A stretch of 64,000 nt of DNA. It comes from Thinopyrum elongatum. Its lineage: Eukaryota; Streptophyta; Magnoliopsida; Poales; Poaceae. The stretch covers positions 299,719,048-299,783,047 of the forward strand of contig CM022302.1 in the NCBI GenBank assembly GCA_011799875.1, given 5' to 3'. A program made the position numbers and the translations under genes. Every line of letters starts with the position of its first letter. Position 1 is the first letter of the stretch. Below the pieces are notes generated by a model. It was not told the origin of the DNA and made no database searches. It worked only from the letters and a program-made list of their open reading frames with translations. This document shows positions 35,365-47,668 of this stretch, in pieces.

Positions 35365-37007
35365 TGATACGTCTCCAACGTATCTATAATTTATGAAGTA
35401 TTCATGCTGCTATATTATCATTCTTGGATGTTTTACAATCATTTTATAGCAACTTTATATCATTTTTTGGGACTAACTTATTGACATAGTGCCCAGTGCC
35501 AGTTGCTATTTTTTGCTTGTTTTTTTATATCGCAGAAAATCAATACCAAATGGAGTCCAAACACAGCGAAACTTTTTGTGGATTTTTTATGGACCAGAAG
35601 ACATCCAATGGGCCAGAGCAGCACCTGGGGGTGCTCCGAGGGGGGCACAACCCACCCGGGCGTGCCTGGGCCCCCAGGCGCGCCCCGGTGGGTTGTGCCC
35701 ACCTCGGTGGCCTCCCGCACCGCCTCTTCGCCCTATAAATTGCCAAATATTCCAAAAACCCTCGCGGTAACCCTAGATCAGAAGTTCCGCCGCCGCAAGC
35801 CTCTGTAGCCATGAAAAACCAATCTAGACCCCGTTCCGGCACCCTGCCGGAGGGGGAAATCATCACCGGTGGCCATCTTCATCATCCCGGCGGCCACCAT
35901 GATGAGGAGGGAGTAGTCCACCCTCGGGGCTGAGGGTTTGTACCAGTAGCTATGTGTTTAATCTCTCTCTCTCTCTCGTGTTCTTGAGATGGCACGATCT
36001 TGATGTATCGCGGGCTTTGTTAATATAGTTGGATCATATGGTGTTTCTCCCTCTCTATCTTGTTGTGATGAATTGAGTTTTCCCTTTGAGATTTCGTTTT
36101 ATCTGATTGAATACTTTTATGGATTTGAGAGCACTTGATCTATGTCTTGGCACTCAACTCGCGGATTCCCGAGGTGACATTGGGGTAATCTATGCATAGG
36201 GGTTGATGCACGTTTTCGTCCTTGTTTCTCTGGTAGAAATCTTGGGGCACTCTTTGAAGTTCTTTGTGTTGGATTGAGTATTATGAATCTGAATTTTTTT
36301 GATGCATATCGCATAATCAACTCACGGATACTCGCGGTGACATTGGAGTATCTAGGTGACATTAGAGTTGGTTGATGTGTATCATATGGTGTTATTTTAG
36401 TACGAACTCTTGGATAGATCGAACGGAAAGAATAGCTTTGTGTTATTTTAGTACGAACTCTTGAATAGATCGAACGGAAAGAATAAATTTAAGGTGGTTT
36501 CGTACCCTACAAACAATTTCTTCTTATGTTCCCCGCTAGATAAGAACTTTGGAGTGATTCTTCATCGCACGTTGAGGGATGGTTATATGATCCAATTAGA
36601 TTAGCATTGTTGAGAGATTGCACTAGCGAAAGTACGGACCCTAGGCCTTGTTTTCAAGCATTGCAATACCGTTTGTGCTCCATTTTATCACTTGCTACCT
36701 TGCTGTTTTTATTTATTCAGATTATAAAAATATATTTCTACCATCCATATTACACTTTTATCACCATCTCTTCGCCGAACTAGTGCACCTATACAATTTG
36801 CCATTGTATTGGGTGTGTTGGGGACACAAGAGACTTTTCGTTATTTGGTTGCAGGGTTGTTTTAGAGAGACCATCTTCATCCTACACCTCCCACGGATTG
36901 ATAAACCTTAGGTCATCCACTTGAGGGAAATTTGCTACTGTCCTACAAAACTCTGCGCTTGAAGGCCCAACACGAGTCTACAAGAAGAAGTTGTGTAGTA
37001 GACATCA
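35365..37007 (+). repeat. Third LTR of the tandem element
   Basis: Starts TGATACGTCTCC, has TATAAAT at 35734-35740 and ends AGACATCA, directly followed by the TSD GGGGG. Confidence 0.9.
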
Positions 37008-37012
37008 GGGGG

Positions 37013-37698
37013 TCAGACATGTGGTTAGATAAACTGTGCAGGGGTGCTGAAGCAGTGTTGATGAGTACCAGATTCAAGTTGGTGACTGGGTCTATCGGTG
37101 CTAGTTGATGGACAGGAGTTGACCGTGGAGAATCTGAGAAAGTGGCGGAGAGTCTGAAATTGTCAAAAGCTGAGAGAGTACACGGCCGTATATTCTGTGG
37201 TGTTCAGTGCACATGGCAAAGTGCGGATGTCAAGTACAAAAGGAGGCGGAGTGCTATAGCTATGGGACATGCCAGAGACTATACGGGAAAAGGATGAGAC
37301 AACTGTGAATTTGACTCAGGGTGACATAGGGCGACGGTGAAATTCCTTCAAGTTTCAGACAGACGGTCAAGAAAGAGCGGTGATGTTGAGTTCAGGTAAC
37401 TCTTATATGTGACATCCAATATGTGAGTTGTTCACTTTCACGCAGGTCAGTGATCGGTGTGTGATGACGTTGAACGGATACTCCGGAAGTTTGGGAGCAC
37501 AAAGTAGGGTAATGAGGAACTTGATTTTGCTCGAGTGTTGATTGTGAAGAAGACGAGAAGGGACTACAGTTGCAGGTGGAGTCACATGGAGTCTGGGAGT
37601 AGCAGCGGTGCTCATGGCGTATCTCAAGTCCAATGTACACGGAGGTTCGACGCATGGATGAATCCATGGTGGTGGAGAATATTCGCCAAGGTGAAGTT
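37013..37698 (+). other. Interior of TRIM-like element, right part
   Basis: Continuation of the TRIM interior after the inserted element. It ends with purine-rich AAGGTGAAG before the 3' LTR, the probable PPT. No coding signal. Confidence 0.6.
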
Positions 37699-38074
37699 TG
37701 TTAGAGTTGTGTCGAATATTATTGTACAAGGTAGGTTACAGTTGGACTTGGTTTTGGACTGTGTGTAGACAGGGTAGGAGTCATGTCCAAGTAGGACACT
37801 TGTATCCTAGGCCTCTTATACAATGAGAGGGTAGACACACAATGTAACCTATGCCAACATAATAGCACAGGCACGCAGGGGGAGCTGGCGGCGTGTGCCG
37901 GCGCCCGGGTGGCCGGTGTGCGGTATTGTGACGGTGTCACGGGGAGGAGCGCCCGTAGTCATGCCCCGAGGATGTAGCCATGATGGTGAACCTCGTTAAC
38001 AAATCTCGGTGTCGTGCTGGTGTGATTGCTTGGTCTTCGGTAGATCGACGGAGGGCCTCGGATTTATTCTCACA
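37699..38074 (+). repeat. 3' LTR of TRIM-like element
   Basis: 376 bp. Begins TGTTAGAGTTGTGTCG, ends TTCTCACA, and is followed by the TSD GGGGT. Confidence 0.9.
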
Positions 38075-38079
38075 GGGGT

Positions 38080-39138
38080 TACCTTTCATTTCTTTGTTTT
38101 ATCTAAGGTTCATTTTTTTAAATATACTTTGAAGGAGGCATTAGTTCTTTGAGATATGTTGACATGAATTGCCAAAATCCACCTTGGAAATAGATGCACT
38201 TTCAATCTCCCCCTTTTTGGCAATTGATGACAACATAGATCAAAGCTTCGACAAAGATATAATCATGATAAATCAATGCTTTGAGAAGCAAGTGGTATAC
38301 AAGAGCTCCCCCTAAATTTGTCCATTATAAAAAATCTGAGTTTGAAACTTCAAATGCATTATTGATTAGGTACATGAGAAACTCTTCTATAGCACATGGA
38401 TCCTGGTGGAATGCATCAAAGCAAATGTACATCCTAACTGAAAAGAATATTGACAACAGTAGGTAGTACATGTAATAAGTACATTATGCAAACACAAGAA
38501 TATAGTTACCATCCATATATTTGTATATAGGAGATGATTCCAAGCAAAAGGGTTAGCCAGCAGCAAAGTGTCTACTAATAGATCGACATATGCAAACTAT
38601 ATCCACAAGGATAGAAATCTTGCAAAATATAAGGACAAGAACATATACACAAGAAGAAAGAATTGTGCAAGACAAAAGATAGAAATAAAGAGCAAGTCTT
38701 GTAGCTTCCAAACTAAAAACCAAAGCACTAGCTTCCTGGCAGCTACAACACTCTATAATACTCCTCCAATAGCACAAGTGCTACTGCTTGAGACATGATA
38801 AGAACATAATGATGTATATCTTCTGAAACAAAACTTCCACGAAAATTTAATACTTCTCCTCCCCTTGGCATCAAGTACTAAATAAGGTTCAAAAATTGAA
38901 TTCATCTCACATACAAGAAGTAGCAACACAAACAAAACACTGGAAAGATAAATTGGACTTAGATTTGATAAGAGCAGAAACTATCATTTGAATAGTTTTT
39001 TATCTGTAAATCGAAAACTCTGATAGGTTTCACTAGGAAATTCTGCAGTGTAGTCAGAGGCATAGTTCAAGATTCAGAGATTCTGATCCGTCATCGCTTG
39101 GTCTATCCGAATGTTTTTGGAATTTGAGAAGGATTGTG
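38080..39138 (-). other. SIRE/Maximus-like copia: LTR start, PPT and 3' non-coding region
   Basis: 38080-38204 is the first 125 bp of the 3' LTR (minus strand). The PPT is AAAAAGGGGGAGAT at 38205-38218. A second purine tract, AATTTAGGGGGAGCTC (about 38304-38319), lies further inside, as in SIRE-lineage elements. No protein is recognisable. Confidence 0.6.
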
Positions 39139-40902
39139 TGTTGGAGAACGTCGCATGGGAAACAATTTTTTTTCCTACGCTCACCAAGATCAATCTAGGA
39201 GATGAACATCTACAAGAGGAGAGATTGCATCTACATACCCTTGTAGATCGCTAAGCAGAAGCGTTAAGAAACGTGGTTGATGTGGTCGAACGTCTTCGCG
39301 ATCCAATCACGATCCGTCCCGCGAACTCCCGATCCAAGTGCCGAACGGACGGCACCTCCACGTGCAACACACGTACGGCTTGATGACGCCTTCACCTCCT
39401 CGATCCAGTGAGTGATGGTGAAGTAGTAGCTTGAGTCCTCCGGCAGCACGACGGCGTGGTGGCGGTGGTGGTGGTGGAATCTCAGCAGAGCTTCGCTAAG
39501 CACTACGGAGAGGAAGAGGGCTACTAGGGAGAGGGAGGGCAGCACCATGGCATAGATGGGTGCGGCTGCCCTCCCTCTACCCCTCCATATATAGGGGGAA
39601 GGGAGGAGGAGGGGTGCCCCTAGGGTTTCCCCTACGGGGGTGGCGGCCAAGATGGGGGCGCCTAGGGTTTTGGGTGGCCCCCTAGGTGCCTTGCACCCCA
39701 AGCAAGGGGGAGGCAGCCCTAGGGGGGCGCACCAACCCTCCTGGTGATCGTGAGCTAAGGTGAGGGGGCGCACAACCCCTTAGTGGGCTGGTGTGTCTCC
39801 TTCCCTTGGCCCATGAGGCCCCCAACACTTGCCGGGGCCCCCGAAACCCCTTTCAGTTCTCCTGGTCATAACCCGGTACCCCCGGAACACTTTTGGACTC
39901 CGATTCCCTTCGTCCTATATATCGATCTTCACCTCTGGACCATTCCGGAGTTCCTCGTCATGTTCGGGATCACATCCGGGACTCCGAACAACCTTCGATT
40001 ACCACCAAAACAACTCAACTATACTTATATCGTCACCAAACGTTAAGTGTGTAGACTATGCGGGTTCGAGAACTATGCAGACATGACCGAGACACCTCTA
40101 CGGTCAATAACCAATAGCGGGACTTGGATGTCCATATTGGTTCCTACATATTCTACAAAGATCTTATCGGTCGAACCTCAATGTCAAGGATTCAGCTAAT
40201 CCCATATGCAGTTCCCTTTGTCTATCGGTATGTTACTTGCCCAAGATTCGATCGTCGGTATCTCCATACCTAGTTCAATCTCGTTACCGGAAAGTCTCTT
40301 TACTCATTCCGTAATACAAGATCCCGTGGCTAACTCTTTAGTCACATTGCTTGCAAGCTTATTGTGATGTTGTATTACCGAGTGTGCCCTGAGATACCTC
40401 TCGGTCATACGGAGTGACAAATCCCAGTCTTGATCCATGGCAACTCAACAGACACCCTCAGTGACACATGTAGAGCACCTTTATAGTCACTCAGTTACGT
40501 TGCGACATTTGGTACACACAAGGTACTCCTCCGGTATCAGTGAGTTGCATGATCTCATGGTCATAGGAACATATACTTGACATGCAGAAAATGATAGCAA
40601 TAAACTTGATATGATCATATGCTACGTTTATGGTTTGGGTATTGTCCATCACATCATTCTCCCAATGATGTGATCCCGTTATCAAATGACAACTCATGTC
40701 TATGGCTAGGAAACCACAACCATCTTTGATCAACGAGCTAGTTCGGTAGAGGCTCACTAGGGACATGTTGTTGTCTATGTATCCACACATGCATTTGAGT
40801 TTCCGGTCAATACAATTATAGCATGGATAATAAATGATTATCATGAACAAGGAAATATAATAATAACCACTTTATTATTGCCTCTAGGGCATATTTCCAA
40901 CA
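39139..40902 (-). repeat. Solo LTR of the Angela/BARE/WIS copia family
   Basis: On the minus strand it starts TGTTGGAAATATGCCCTAGA at 40902 and ends CGACGTTCTCCAACA at 39139, the hallmark ends of the Angela/BARE-1/WIS group. Length 1764 bp. A perfect TSD, TTGTG, flanks it (39134-39138 and 40903-40907) and there is no interior, so it is a solo LTR. It lies in the 3' non-coding region of the older copia. Confidence 0.95.
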
Positions 40903-40907
40903 TTGTG

Positions 40908-41949
40908 TTCAAGTTTTTGAAGGGGTTCTGTTTGGAAGTTATGAAGAACTTACAGAGAGGTACTTATCTCTTTGGATTCACCGGCCCATTGTTGTTTGAA
41001 GGATCCGAAATGTAGATCCAAGAACTATTCAAGTCATAAAGTCCAAAAGGTTTGAAAGAGTTAGATTGAGGTAGAATAGAGATTGGTTTGAGAAATCCTA
41101 GTTCGTCCAATTGAGTAAGATCCAAACAAGTGTAGCGACAATTTGCATGAATTTGTTAAGAGTCTTATGCAAAGCAAAAATGATTCTAGTTCAGAGAAAA
41201 TGTGCAACCTAGTACTACTAGAATATGAGCATGCCAACCAAACATTCTATATCTACGGAGAACATGGGTGGTGACTTAATCACCATATTGAGTGTGTTGA
41301 CCTAGGACCACGTGGTCTAATAAAGACATTGGATCACATGCGTCATACTCATAGTTAAGCTCAAAAGGGGTTATCTTTATCGATTAACCATTAATATGCT
41401 CACATCATTAGGGTTACTTTAGCTCAATGATTTGAGTAAAAGTCACCCTAAATGTGATATCCCTACTCAAGAGGGATGGACTTACATTGTGATGATTGTT
41501 GATGAATTCGTGTAGTTGAACTTCTGGTGGATGTTCCTTGTTGATGATGACTAGTGGTTATCATCAAGAGTTCGGAGCAATCATTTTGTTTATCGCTCTT
41601 TTCATACTTATATGGATTAGTACCACAATGGGACAACAAGGATATCCAAAAGACAAGGAGTGAAAGATTAGTGAAGATGATGTCTATGGATGCATTGTGT
41701 TATCTTGTCCCTATGTCTTACCAACAAAGAGGATAATTGGCTTGCTTGTGATGCTTAGCATTATCACACTAGGTTTTCAAGCAAGTGCTCATGATGTAAT
41801 CTCATCCAACAATCTAAGGCATTGGACGCACAACAAAGAATCCAACAAGACATCCAAGACATATAATAGTTCATCATAAGAGAAATATCAAGGATCAAAT
41901 GTAGAACCAGGATTCATTGTGCATGCATGAGGGTGAGATTTCAATGCAC
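40908..41949 (-). other. 3' non-coding region of the SIRE/Maximus-like copia
   Basis: Sequence between RNase H and the solo-LTR insertion, with no recognisable frame. It may once have held the extra 3' frame of SIRE elements, but nothing can be identified. Confidence 0.45.
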
Positions 41950-42331
41950 ATTAGAAGCATCAAGGATATTTATCTCACTCCTCAAATGATAGAAGTTCTT
42001 CTCATCAAGAGGTTTGGTATATATGTCGGCTAGTTGTTTGTCGGTCCGAATATGGCTAAGATCAATGTCGCCTTCTGTTACATGGTCACGAATGAAATAG
42101 TGGCGAACATCAATGTGTTTGGTTCAAGATTGTGGGGCATTTTGATGGCACTTTCATTGTCACAAAGAAGTGGAACATGTTTGAGATGAACGCCATAATC
42201 TTTAAGTGTTTGTGTCATCCACAATAGTTGAGCACAATAGGACCCGGCTGAGATATATTCGGCTTCAGCGGTGGATAGAGATGCCGAATAATTTTATTTC
42301 TTGGAGTACTAAGATATAAGGGATCTCCTAA
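41950..42331 (-). pseudogene. Copia RNase H fragment
   Basis: The minus-strand reading gives RRSLIS, a stop, YSKK, a stop, then NYSASLSTAEAEYISAGSYC and AQLLWMTQTLKDYGVHLKHV, then LLCDNESAIKM, the typical copia RNase H segment. Further on a shifted frame gives a tail corresponding to the usual ADIYTKPLDE end. Two stops and at least one frameshift show decay. The piece joins exactly to the RT end at 48290 when the Harbinger element is removed. Confidence 0.88.
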
Positions 42332-42723
42332 GAGCATCTCCAGCCGCGCCCCCAACAAGCCCCCCAAGGCCCTTTTTTGTCGCCGGCGCCGAAAAATCGG
42401 CCTAGTCGCGCCCCCAGAAGCCCACATTTCGCCGGCTCGGGCCGATTTTGGCGCCGGCGGACCCAGGCAGAACCCGGCGCGCTAGAGGGGCGCCCGAGGA
42501 AACATTTTTTGGTGCGAAATGAAATGGGCCCGCCGAGTCAGCGACTCGCCGTCTTCGTCGTCCTCATCGCCTCGGTTCTCGCGGGGATCAATGCCAAGGC
42601 TGCCGCGCCGGTCAGCCTTCGATTGATGCCTCATGGGCAGCGCAGTGAAGCCGCGGTGACGCGCGTCCCGCCCTCTCCCGCCACGCGGCACACGGTGGTA
42701 GCCCTCTCACCAACCATCCGCGG

Positions 42724-42731
42724 CTATAAAA
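42724..42731 (+). promoter_or_regulatory. TATA box of the Harbinger cargo gene
   Basis: GGCTATAAAAGCCG surrounds TATAAAA. The cargo reading frame begins about 125 bases downstream, a normal distance for a plant promoter and leader. Confidence 0.6.
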
Positions 42732-42848
42732 GCCGACCTCCGTCGCCGGTGAACACACAAGCCCTCGCCACCGACGCCCCTCTCGCCCCCTCTCGTCGCC
42801 GACTTCTCCGACGCCCCACTCTCCCCCTCTCTCCCCCCGTTGACAGGC

Positions 42849-43449
42849 ATTGGCCGAGCGCTTCCCAGGCGACGGCGAACGGTTCGGCTGCCGCCATCTG
42901 CGCGAGGATGAGGCGCGCCTCCTCTATGAGGCCAACTACCCGGCGCCCCCGGACATGCGGGTGCCAGGCTCGTGGAGGTTGAGCACCGGCGGCGTCCCGG
43001 TGCCCTCGGCGCCCACCGGTGCTGAACGGCGCACTGAGATAGCGCGCATCCGGTCGTCGCTGTCGGAGGAGAAGCGGAACGAGCCGAGGTACGCCGCCGA
43101 CAGCCACACGCTGTGGACGATGTGCTTCGACCGCTGCCACGCCGACCAGGTCGCCTCCACAAACGGCGTCCTGTCCCGCGGCCGCCTCAACTCCGGTGGG
43201 CGGCGCGAATGGTGGGGTGTGCCCGGCCGCACCCTCGAAGCCGTCCTCGAGCACATCGAGGCCGGCAACACGCCGCGCCTGGAGTACCCGGCGCCCCCGT
43301 CCTTCTCTCGGCGCCGCGGTAGTTCCTGGACGCCGCGGCGAATGGAGACGGCGACCTCCTCCTCGTCGGGCTCGGACTCTTTTTCCTACGGTTCGCCGAC
43401 GCTCCGCCCCGTCAAGCCGGAGCCGCACCCGCGGCGGCGCCTTCTGTAA
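42849..43449 (+). pseudogene. Harbinger cargo protein, N-terminal part (unknown grass family)
   Basis: The frame reads AERFPGDGERFGCRHLRED, ARLLYEANYPAPPDMRVPGS, WRLSTGGVPVP, REWWGVPGRTLEAVLEHIE and a basic S-rich part with SSSSGSDSFSYGSPTLRPVK. The start is ATTGGCCGAG rather than the expected ATGGCCGAG, so the initiator looks broken by one inserted base; a TTG could initiate only weakly. Proteins of this kind (DMR-PG-WRLS-GGVPVP ... WWGVPGRTL) occur in many copies in grass genomes as hypothetical proteins, from memory; their function is unknown. The frame is cut at 43445 by the solo LTR and resumes at 47669. No nuclease or transposase motif is seen. Confidence 0.7.
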
Positions 43450-46400
43450 CACCCCTGTGTAATAACCACTGTGGTTACCTGCTAATAATGCCAAGTCATA
43501 TCATTTGCAGTGCTTAGTCATAGTGGTTAACCAAAACAATTCAAATTATATTCTGAAAATCAACTCAAATTCAAAAGTGCAAAATAACTTTGCTCGAACA
43601 CTGTTCTAAAAATGTTCATGAAATAGAAAATAATCCAAAGACCATTCAAAAATTAGATCCAACATTTATTAAATTAGCTAAGAGATTCAAACAGAAGAAT
43701 CAGAGGTAAAACAGCCCTATAAAATGCCTAAAAACATTTTTGAAAAAATCCAAATGGATTCAAATGCTGCCCAATCTTTTTGTGGTAATGCAGAGTAATC
43801 CAAAGTAATTATGTGGCCAAGTCCCACATTTTTGCTAAATGTTTTGACTGCACAAAATATTGCAAAACCCCTCTGTTAAAAGAAAACAGAAAAATTAAAT
43901 GAAAAAGGCCTAGCTGGCTGGGCCTAAGTGCACAGTGCACTCAGCCCAGACCAGCCGGCCCACTCCTTCCTCCCCATTCTCTCTCCGCCGCGCTATCGGC
44001 CGCGCCATGGACGCCGCGCGCGCGCCGTTTCGCGCGCGCCGTCGAAACGGCGACAGCACAACGCCCACCGACAGCGAGGGGATAAGGTCCTGGCCTCATC
44101 CATCCCCTCTGGCCTCCCTCGCCACTCTCCCCTCGTCTCTCTCGTCTCTCCCTCAAGCTCTCTTCCTCCCCACCCAACGAGACTGACGCGGTCGCCGCCG
44201 TGCCTAGCCCGTTCTCGTGGCCACCGGCGCCGCGTCGACCTCTCTTGCCGTCCAGGAGGGCCGCCGTCGTTCTCCCGTTCGGCTGGGACCTTCAGGTGGA
44301 GCCGGGAGGCACCGCTGGAGCTGAATCGACGCTGCCTCCTCCATTTGGTCGCCGCCATCTTCCTCATCTCCGGCAACACCTCGGCAGCTCCTAAGCCTCC
44401 GAAGAGCCTTCTTGAGCTCCCTCGGTGAGCGACCGTCCTTCCCCCTCTTCTTTCCCTGTCGTACGCGAGCTCCGGGACGATGAGCCACAGTGGCCGTACC
44501 CGCCGCCGTGCGAGCTCAACGCCGGCGTGGTTCCGGTGACCCATAGGTCACGCACGCCTGACCATTCGCTTCATTGGGCCGCGTAGACGCCGTAGAGATC
44601 TTACGTCGCTCGTTTTGCCCGCTGTAGTCTAGTTCTGACGACGGCCGAACTCCGGCGCCTGCTGTGGTGCTCGCCGCTGTCGCCTCCGGCCGTGTCCCCT
44701 ACGCCTTTCGACGCGGCTCCGTCTCCTCTATCGAACGCACCTAGCCGCGTCGAGTTTGGGCCCATGTACGCGAAACCCGCGCGTCTCCGGCGAGACAGCC
44801 GCCGCGGAACGCTCGCCGACGCATTTCCGGCGACCCAGCCGACGTGGCATGAGTGGGCCCCGCCTCTGGGCCACTGACTGTGGGGCCCTGTGGGCCCCTT
44901 TAACCCCGTTGACATGGGTCAACGCCGACGTGGCCGCACTTTGCCTATGACACGCGGGCCCCACTCCAATAAACTAATTAAAATAAATGGATAATTAGAT
45001 AAATAATTAATTTAGCTAATTAAGTGGCTAAGCACTCATTGACATATGGGGCCCACCCCTTAATTAACCCTGTTAGTTAGATTAATTCACTGTTAGTCTT
45101 AACAGAGACTGACATGTGGGTCCCACTGGACCCACATGTCAGGTTTGACTCTGGTCAGCCGCTGTTGACTACTGACGTCATCACCTAGTCATGCTGACGT
45201 CATAAATCAATTCTGTTAATAAAAATAATTCCAGAAAATCATTTAAACTTTGAAATTTAATAACTTTTAAACCGTAGCTCAGATCAAAAAACTTAAAACA
45301 TGAAAGTTGGTCAGAACGACGAGACGTATCTGATCGTGTCGTCTGTTTCCATGACGGAACCCCCTACGTAGGTAAAACCGCAACTTCGAGGCCGAATCCG
45401 GTAGATGAATAGTGCATAATCACCGGTAAATAAATCCCACCTTAAGCCTATAATAACTAAAATGACTTAGACATACTTCAGGCAACCCTGCACTGCATCC
45501 TAGTCATGACATGTTCTGTATTGCATCATTTGCTGTGCATTTATTTGTTTCTTCCCCCTCTTCTCTCTCGGTAGACCCCGACGTTGACGTAGCTCCCACG
45601 GCAGACGCAGCTCTGGAGTACGACTACGTCCCCGATGACGCAGTTGACGATCTTGCCCTTGCCGCCGAGCAAACAGGCAAGCACCCCCCTTTTGAGCATT
45701 CCGATATCGCTCATTCTCTTCTCTCTTATGCTTGCATTAGAATCTGCTGCTGTTAATGTATCCTATATCTGCTGCATAGCCTGTTCACTTTGTAACCTGC
45801 TATTGATACTTACCTGTTAACCTAAACTATTTAGAATAGGTTGGGTAGAGACCATCAGAGACCCCCACTTATCCCGACTGCCCCGCTGGATGATCAGAAG
45901 ACCCGAGCAACGGGATTGAAGACCAGGCCCCGACACCGCACGTCACTTCCCCTTAGTTGCTCGACACTACTGGGTTACTATCGAGTGCCGAGGGTGATAC
46001 CTCGTCAGCACTTCTGATGATAACCTTGTAGGTTAGTTAATCGGGCGTGGTCAGCGAGGGTGATTCCTCCTACACCACCCCCGATAACGACACCGTCGCG
46101 CAACTCCTCAAGAGTGAACCTCGAGGGTGATTCCTCTTTCGTTCACCTTGACGGTAGCATCAGAGGGAATTCCATCGAGGGTGATTCCTCAGGGTTCCCC
46201 TTGGTGTCAGACACACAGATACTTTGGTTACTATGACTGAACACTGAACCATGATACTAAAGACGGGTCGGCCCTGAGGGGTACCCGCGCGAGCTTAATT
46301 GCGAGTGATGTGGACTCGGGTGGACCTAGAAAGTGCCCGAGAGTTGAACACGAGGCGTGGCCGGGCATTCTTAGCCCTTGCCGCAAGTCCTCGAGACGGG

Positions 46401-47668
46401 GCGACGGGGTCACATCTTTCGTGAGTCTCTGCTCATTACCGCACTGCCAACACACTAACGGTTTGGATATTTGATCCGAGGGGCCTCTGGCCTGATAGCA
46501 CTAACCATCACGTGGGCTTAGTATGGGCGTTCTGCGTCGTATACTTCAGCCAAAGCTTAATGGACGTTAGCGATTGAGTGGCACGCGCCGAGTTGGACTG
46601 GTTACACAACTGTGCTTGTATTAAGGGATTGCTAGGTCTGCTCTCGGCCGTGAACGTAACGTGCAGGAGTTCCTGGGGCGAAGGCCCAAGACCCCTGGGG
46701 GCATAGGTTAGTCCGGCGTGCTGACCTCTCTGTTAAGTATTTGGTCGGGTTGCGGCGTGTTGCTTAGCCGAGGCCGGGCATGACCCAGAAAAGTGTGTCC
46801 GGCCGGAGTTAAGCGAGCGTGGTGGGTAAGTTGGTGCACCCATGCAGGGAAGAACTAATCTATCGATAGTCTGTCCTACGGTAACGGACACTCGGAGTCA
46901 TATCCCGATCGGTACAACTAGAACTTGAGATGAAATGGATAGTATGGCTCTGGGATTGCTTTCTCGCAGGGAGTCGAGAAAGGATCTCTGGCCGAGGTTG
47001 TTGATAACATTACTACTACTTTACATTATGTTAATCTGCACTCTTCTAATGCTGCAAGACCGATGAAGATGCTTGAAGATGCTAGTCTTCGATAGGACTA
47101 GGCTTTCCCCCCTTTATTCTGGCATTTCTGCAGCCCAGTCCACATATACAGCCTCCTTTGATAATGATGCATATGTAGTGTAGATCCTTGCTTGCTGAGT
47201 ACTTCGGATGAGTACTCATGTTTGCTTTACTTTCTTTTTCTCCCCATATCCAATGGACGCCGCCAGATGACGGAGCCCCTAAGATAGCTGCCCCCGTCGA
47301 CGACTACGGCTACTACTACTACCCTCCCGGCGAGTACTACTACGAGGAGCCGACAGACGACCAGGAGTAGGATTCGGAGGATCCTAGGCAGGAGGCCTAC
47401 GCCTTTCGATCGTAGAGTTTTATTTTGCCCCGCCTTCCTAAAGGCTTATCTCTATTTCTGTAATATATCTGTACCCAGATATCTGATGCTTCCGCTGACA
47501 CTTGTATGCCATCGAGCTATGTATTCGAGCCCTTGGCTTGTAATATAAAGCTTGTATGACTTTATTTATGTTTTAGAGTTGTGTTGTGATATCTTCAAGT
47601 GGGTCCTTAGGCTTGATCGTGTGCATTTGCGTGTATGATTAGTGCACGATTAAGCCGGGGTCGTCACA
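43445..47668 (-). repeat. Very long solo LTR (Sukkula-like)
   Basis: On the minus strand it starts TGTGACGACCCCGGCTTAAT at 47668 and ends in GGTGTTACA at 43445 (4224 bp). It matches, from memory, the long LTRs of the Sukkula LARD family. The flanks are CCTTC (43440-43444) and CCCTC (47669-47673), a TSD with one mismatch. No interior is present, so it is a solo LTR. Many GC-rich frames inside it (43928-44950) show no family and are not annotated as genes. Confidence 0.8.
45990..46190. repeat. Four spaced copies of GAGGGTGATWCCTC in the Sukkula-like LTR
   Basis: Copies at 45990-46003, 46056-46069, 46123-46136 and 46177-46190, spaced 66, 67 and 54 bases. Three are identical (GAGGGTGATTCCTC) and one has A for T. 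Each has GAGG...CCTC inverted ends. Confidence 0.85.

Larger units (their letters stand above)
22521..37007 (+). mobile_element. Tandem three-LTR Athila-like element (LTR-interior-LTR-interior-LTR)
   Basis: Three same-direction LTRs (22521-24144, 28940-30576, 35365-37007) alternate with two homologous interiors (24145-28939 and 30577-35364). The whole is flanked by one perfect TSD, GGGGG (22516-22520 and 37008-37012). Both interiors start with the PBS TGGCGCCGTTGCCGGGGA and end in AAGCTTGGGGATGC. No reverse transcriptase or integrase is present, so both units are non-autonomous. The single TSD shows that the array entered, or grew, as one locus. Confidence 0.92.
20630..38074 (+). mobile_element. 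TRIM-like retrotransposon (Veju-like) split by a larger insertion
   Basis: Two 376-bp LTRs (20630-21005 and 37699-38074) begin TGTTAGAGTTGTGTCG and end in TTCTAACA or TTCTCACA. The TSD GGGGT is perfect (20625-20629 and 38075-38079). The PBS TGGTATCATGAGC (21008-21020) resembles the initiator-Met tRNA type. Without the nested Athila-like insert the element is about 2.95 kb, and its interior has no gag or pol. This makes it a small non-autonomous copia-type element; LTR size and layout recall Veju of wheat (from memory). Direction is set by PBS position. Confidence 0.88.

Noticed and set aside
42377..42982. 201-codon open frame upstream of the Harbinger cargo gene
   Set aside because: It crosses the promoter and TATA box in another frame, is low-complexity, and overlaps the better cargo frame.
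43928..44950. Many GC-rich frames on both strands (up to 183 codons)
   Set aside because: They lie within the Sukkula-like solo LTR, overlap each other and match no family I know.
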